A DNA stretch of 10,033 nucleotides, from the NCBI GenBank assembly GCA_041580155.1, contig JBFGEI010000095.1, forward strand, positions 1 through 10,033, in the 5' to 3' direction. Below, piece after piece: positions 7,063 through 10,033 of the stretch (its first letter is position 1; each line of letters begins with the position of its first letter). This DNA is from Limimaricola sp041580155 (GTDB taxonomy: Bacteria > Pseudomonadota > Alphaproteobacteria > Rhodobacterales > Rhodobacteraceae). The notes below the pieces were generated by a model. That model was not told the DNA's origin. It did not search any database and saw only the letters and a list, made by a program, of their open reading frames with translations. The translations under genes and the position numbers were made by a program.

Positions 7063-7994
7063 GATGCGGCGGCCTCGGCGGTCCATCCGGCGGCGGCGGT
7101 GGTGACGAAGGCGTCGGCGCAGGCTTTCGACAGCGCCCGGACCCGGCCGATATAGGCCTGGCGTTCGGTGACCGAGATCACCCCGCGGGCGTCGAGCAGG
7201 TTGAACAGATGCGACGCCTTGATCGCCTGGTCATAGGCCGGATGCGCCATCACGATCCGCTTGCCGCTGCGCGGATCCTCGGCCGGGGCGGCGAGGATCC
7301 GGGCGCATTCGGCCTCGGCATCCTCGAAATGCCGCAGCAGCATCTCGGTGCTGGCGATGTCGAAGTTGTGCCGCGAGTATTCTTCCTCGGTCTGCTTGAA
7401 CACGTCGCCATAGGTCAGCGGAATCGGCGCGTCCGGGTCGTTGAACGGCATCTCCATCACGTGGTCGACGCCCAGCACATACATCGCCAGCCGCTCGAGC
7501 CCGTAGGTCAGCTCGCCGGTGACCGGGCGACAGTCATGCCCGCCGACCTGCTGGAAATAGGTGAACTGCGACACTTCCATGCCGTCGCACCAGACCTCCC
7601 AGCCAAGCCCCCAGGCGCCCAGCGTCGGGCTTTCCCAGTCGTCCTCGACGAAGCGGATGTCGTGCAGGCCGGTGTCGATGCCGATCGCGTCGAGCGACCC
7701 CAGGTACAGCGCCTGCAGATCCGGCGGCGACGGTTTGATCACCACCTGGTACTGGTAGTAGTGCTGCAGACGGTTCGGGTTTTCGCCGTAGCGCCCATCG
7801 GTCGGCCGCCGCGACGGCTGCACGTAGGCCGCGGCCCAGGGCCGGTCGCCCAGCGACCGCAGCGTGGTCGCCGGGTGGAAGGTGCCGGCGCCGACCTCCA
7901 TGTCGTAGGGCTGCAGAACGGCGCAGCCCTGCCGGGCCCAGTAGGACTGGAGCCGCAGGATGATCTCCTGGAAGGAACGGGGTGCTTCGGTCAT
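7059..7994 (-). CDS. glyQ: Glycyl-tRNA synthetase alpha subunit
   Basis: This encodes the catalytic alpha subunit of alpha2beta2 glycyl-tRNA synthetase, a class II enzyme that forms glycyl-adenylate. The protein has 311 residues (E. coli has 303) and is highly conserved: SFQEIILRLQSYWARQGC near the start, QPYDMEVGAGTFHPATTLR (28-46), YVQPSRRPTDGRYGENPNR (57-75), HYYQYQVVIKPSP (78-90), GWEVWCDGMEVSQFTYFQQ (131-149) and the motif-3-like GLERLAMYVLG (165-175). The frame extends 25 codons upstream of the chosen ATG (7992-7994), but that stretch is not family-like. The chosen start has GAGG six bases upstream (plus 8001-8004). It is the first gene of a coupled unit with the membrane protein and glyS, and diverges from the secreted protein at 8182. 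I saw no T-box-like leader. Confidence 0.97.
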   Translation of the reverse strand: MTEAPRSFQEIILRLQSYWARQGCAVLQPYDMEVGAGTFHPATTLRSLGDRPWAAAYVQPSRRPTDGRYGENPNRLQHYYQYQVVIKPSPPDLQALYLGSLDAIGIDTGLHDIRFVEDDWESPTLGAWGLGWEVWCDGMEVSQFTYFQQVGGHDCRPVTGELTYGLERLAMYVLGVDHVMEMPFNDPDAPIPLTYGDVFKQTEEEYSRHNFDIASTEMLLRHFEDAEAECARILAAPAEDPRSGKRIVMAHPAYDQAIKASHLFNLLDARGVISVTERQAYIGRVRALSKACADAFVTTAAAGWTAEAAAS

Positions 7995-8042
7995 CGCGGG
8001 CCTCGATGGAGGGTTTCCGGGTCGGTCTTGATCGCGGGACTG

Positions 8043-8069
8043 CTTATGCCCCCCACCCTGCCGGGTCAA
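8043..8069 (-). promoter_or_regulatory. Candidate sigma-70-type promoter for glyQ
   Basis: On the minus strand TTGACC (plus 8064-8069) matches 5 of 6 bases of the -35 consensus, and CATAAG (plus 8043-8048) matches 4 of 6 of the -10. The spacer is 15 bases, shorter than the usual 16-18, so this is a candidate only. It would start transcription near 8036 and leave a leader of roughly 40 bases before glyQ. Confidence 0.4.
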
Positions 8070-8093
8070 TCATGCCGCGGTTCCGGCCTCACC

Positions 8094-8108
8094 GCGCCCG
8101 TCGGGCGC
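8094..8108. promoter_or_regulatory. Perfect 15-base dyad (operator-like) in the divergent intergenic region
   Basis: GCGCCCG-T-CGGGCGC is a perfect palindrome with a single central base. It lies 25 bases upstream of the candidate glyQ -35 box and 74 bases before the start codon of the divergent gene. The position suits a regulator acting on either gene. In DNA this GC-rich, one such dyad in 10 kb could arise by chance, so confidence is low. The rest of the 187-base gap (7995-8181) holds the glyQ leader and a weak GTTAGAT -10-like element (8137-8143) for the plus-strand gene, with no good -35. Confidence 0.3.
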
Positions 8109-8181
8109 ATTCGCTCTCGCGCCACCGGCGTGGTCTGTTAGATCTGGCGGTCGACACACCTATCGACGGGACGCGCTGCTG

Positions 8182-9963
8182 ATGAAGAAACGGATGATCG
8201 CCACGCTGCTGGCCAGCGCGCTGCTGAGCAACACCGGCTGGGCGCAGGAACAGGGCGTCTGGATCCAGGTCGAGGCGCTGCCGACGCTGAGCCGGGCGCA
8301 GGACCGGGCCCGCGCCTATGACGGCCGGCTGCCGGATGTGAACGGCTACGCGCTTGGCACCGGCTGGTACGGCATCGCGCTTGGGCCGCACCCGGTCGAC
8401 GAGGCGCGGCTGCTGCTGCGGCGGCTGGTGGCCTCCGGTTCGGTGCCGGCCGACGCCTTCATCGCCGACGGCAGCGAATACCGCAGCCGGTTCTGGCCGA
8501 TCGGCGCGCCGCAGCCGGCGCCGGCCGCCTCGGTCCCGGTCACCGCGCCGGTGGTGTCCGGCGCCGCGTCGACCGCGGTGACCGCCCCCGAACCGGCGCC
8601 TGCGCCCGCCCCGGAGCCGGTCGCCGCACCGATCCCCGACGAGTCGCCGCGCCAGGCCCTGGAGTCGGAAACCCGGCTGAGCCGGTCCGAGAAGGAAAAG
8701 CTGCAGACCGCGCTGCGCTGGTCGGGGCATTACGACGGGCCGATCGACGCCGCCTTCGGCCGCGGCACCAGGTCGGCGATGGCCAGCTGGCAGGGCGCCA
8801 ACGGCCACGAGCCGACCGGTATCCTGACAAGCCGGCAGCGGTCGGAGCTGACCGGCGCCTACGACTCGGTGCTCGACGGGCTCGGGCTGGCGACGGTGGC
8901 CAACCGCGCCGCCGGGATCGAGATCGCCCTGCCCGGCAAGGTCGTGGACTTCGCCAAGGACGAACCGCCGTTCTCGCGCTACGACCCGGTCGGCAAGATC
9001 GACGCGCAGGTGCTGCTGATCTCGCAGAAAGGCGACCGCGACCGGCTGGCCGGGCTGTACGAGATCCTGCAGACGCTGGCGATCGTGCCGCCCGAAGGGC
9101 CGCGGAGCCGGCGCGAGACCGGCTTCGTGATCGAGGGCGCCGACGCGACCCGCGCCACCCATGTCGAAGCGACGCTGCAGGATGGCGAGATCAAGGGCTT
9201 CGCGCTGGTCTGGCCTGCCGGCGACGAGGCGCGGCGGCTGCGGCTGGTCGACGAGATGAAGGCCAGCTTCGTGCGGCTGCCCGGCACGCTCGACCCGGCC
9301 GAGGCACTGCCCGACGAAGACCAGGCGATCGACCTGGTGTCGGGGCTGGAAATCCGCCAGCCGCTGCGCGAGGCCTCGGGGTTCTTCGTCGACAACCGCG
9401 GCGCCGTCGCCACCGCCTCGGCCGCGATCGCCGATTGCGGCGACCTGGCGATCGACGGGGTCCGCGGCGCGACCGTGCTGCGCGACGACGCGGCGTCCGG
9501 CCTGGCGCTGCTGCGCCCGGCGTCGCCGCTGGCGCCGCTCGGTGTCGCGGTGTTCCAGACCGCAGTGCCGCGGATCCGCGACGAGGTCGCGGTCGCCGGC
9601 TTCCCCTATGGCGGCGCGCTGTCGATCTCGGCGCTGACCTTCGGCAGCCTCGCCGACATCCGCGGTCTCGGCGGCGAGGACACGCTGAAACGGCTAGATC
9701 TAACGGCGCAGCCGGGCGATGCCGGCGGCCCGGTATTCGACCGCGGCGGCGCGGTGCTGGGGATGCTGCTGCCGCGACAGCCGAAGGACGGCCAGGTGCT
9801 GCCGCCCGAGGTCGGACTGGCGCTGGAAACCGACGCGATCCTGACCACGCTGCGCGCCGCCGGCATCGAGCCGCAGACCACCGAGCTGCCGGCCGACACC
9901 ACGCCCGAGCTGCTGACCCGCCGCGCCGCCGAGCTGACCGTGCTGGTCAGCTGCTGGGAATAG
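8182..9963 (+). CDS. Secreted SPOR-like / peptidoglycan-binding protein with trypsin-like pseudoprotease domain
   Basis: This 593-residue exported protein has a signal peptide (1-21, ending NTGWA before QEQ). A SPOR-like region follows (about 26-106: VWIQVEAL, then GYALGTGWYGIALGP), then an Ala/Pro linker (109-153) and a PG_binding_1 domain (about 166-224: LQTALRWSGHYDGPIDAAFG, then MASWQGANGHEPTGILT). A middle segment (225-395) I do not recognise precedes a trypsin-like domain (about 398-562). That domain keeps the frame of the S1/DegP family (SGFFVDNRGAVAT, LALLRP, VAGFPYG, GDAGGPVFD) but lacks the catalytic residues: the His site is Ala414, the Asp site Gly440 and the nucleophile Ser is Ala514. 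It probably binds wall or protein ligands in the periplasm rather than cutting. Cys419 and Cys591 are the only cysteines and might pair. The ATG at 8182 has a weak GGGA ten bases upstream and starts the signal peptide. The domain order is clear; the role is unknown. Confidence 0.88.
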   Translation: MKKRMIATLLASALLSNTGWAQEQGVWIQVEALPTLSRAQDRARAYDGRLPDVNGYALGTGWYGIALGPHPVDEARLLLRRLVASGSVPADAFIADGSEYRSRFWPIGAPQPAPAASVPVTAPVVSGAASTAVTAPEPAPAPAPEPVAAPIPDESPRQALESETRLSRSEKEKLQTALRWSGHYDGPIDAAFGRGTRSAMASWQGANGHEPTGILTSRQRSELTGAYDSVLDGLGLATVANRAAGIEIALPGKVVDFAKDEPPFSRYDPVGKIDAQVLLISQKGDRDRLAGLYEILQTLAIVPPEGPRSRRETGFVIEGADATRATHVEATLQDGEIKGFALVWPAGDEARRLRLVDEMKASFVRLPGTLDPAEALPDEDQAIDLVSGLEIRQPLREASGFFVDNRGAVATASAAIADCGDLAIDGVRGATVLRDDAASGLALLRPASPLAPLGVAVFQTAVPRIRDEVAVAGFPYGGALSISALTFGSLADIRGLGGEDTLKRLDLTAQPGDAGGPVFDRGGAVLGMLLPRQPKDGQVLPPEVGLALETDAILTTLRAAGIEPQTTELPADTTPELLTRRAAELTVLVSCWE

Positions 9964-9964
9964 C

Positions 9965-10033
9965 TCAGCGGGCGCCGGTCTCCGGCGTGACATGGATCAG
10001 CGTCGGTCCGGGCGTGATCAGCGCCCGGGCCAC
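9965..10033 (-). CDS. C-terminal end of a convergent gene, possibly a thiamine-diphosphate-dependent enzyme (5' part outside window)
   Basis: On the minus strand a frame enters from the right edge and ends at TGA (9965-9967) after 22 codons, reading VARALITPGPTLIHVTPETG then AR. The phrase PGPTLIHV resembles the extreme C-terminus of acetolactate-synthase-like or sulfo/phosphonopyruvate-decarboxylase-like ThDP enzymes, which often end with a GPTLI-type beta strand. This is a weak resemblance over a very short stretch. The stop lies one base beyond the TAG of the plus-strand gene, so the two converge almost end to end. The coding call is plausible; the product is a guess. Confidence 0.45.
   Translation of the reverse strand: MARALITPGPTLIHVTPETGAR
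9973..9987. other. Perfect 6-bp hairpin at the convergent gene junction
   Basis: CGCCGG (9973-9978) and CCGGCG (9982-9987) are separated by TCT, just after the plus-strand stop and inside the end of the convergent minus-strand gene. No T-run follows on the plus strand. It may give weak termination or 3'-end protection for the plus transcript, or be chance in GC-rich DNA. Confidence 0.3.

Noticed and set aside
7995..8069. A longer N-terminus for glyQ starting at 8069
   Set aside because: The 25 extra residues are not family-like, and the ATG at 7994 has a GAGG ribosome binding site at good spacing. The longer start would also cover the candidate promoter.
8089..9162. A 357-codon minus-strand frame opposite the pseudoprotease gene
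   Set aside because: It is Arg/Gly-rich shadow sequence without domains, and the plus-strand protein has a signal peptide and recognisable domains.

Overview
The window looks like a chromosomal stretch from an alphaproteobacterium of the order Rhodobacterales (Rhodobacteraceae or Paracoccaceae type). The reasons are the very high GC content with strong GC bias at third codon positions, a two-subunit (alpha/beta) glycyl-tRNA synthetase, and a neighbourhood I associate with that group: glyQ, small membrane protein, glyS, PPDK-like protein, SleB-like hydrolase. I see no mobile element, CRISPR array, rRNA or tRNA gene, or clear horizontally acquired block.

Layout. On the minus strand, read right to left from about 8.0 kb, the genes are glyQ (7059-7994), a small membrane-anchored protein (6538-7062), glyS (4478-6538), a pyruvate phosphate dikinase-like protein (1819-4401), a secreted SleB-type cell wall hydrolase (945-1676) and the 5' part of a dihydroneopterin aldolase (876 to the left edge, cut off). 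The first three genes are joined by 4-base and 1-base start/stop overlaps, so they form one translationally coupled unit. The PPDK-like gene follows after 76 bases, SleB after a further 142 and folB after a further 68. On the plus strand, diverging from glyQ across a 187-base gap, is one long secreted protein (8182-9963) with SPOR-like, peptidoglycan-binding and trypsin-like domains. A minus-strand gene ends one base after it and runs off the right edge.

What stands out. Two proteins keep the fold signature of an enzyme family but have lost residues the chemistry needs. The plus-strand trypsin-like domain lacks all three members of the Ser/His/Asp triad by my alignment, so it is a probable pseudoprotease. 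The PPDK-like protein keeps the phosphohistidine and the PEP/pyruvate-half catalytic residues, but has replaced most ATP-binding residues in its N-terminal ATP-grasp half. The dihydroneopterin aldolase carries a C-terminal extension of at least 165 residues.

The remaining content is housekeeping: glycine charging of tRNA, folate synthesis and cell-wall maintenance. The two envelope proteins, the SleB-like hydrolase and the peptidoglycan-binding pseudoprotease, lie on either side of the glyQ to PPDK block, but nothing in the sequence proves that they work together.
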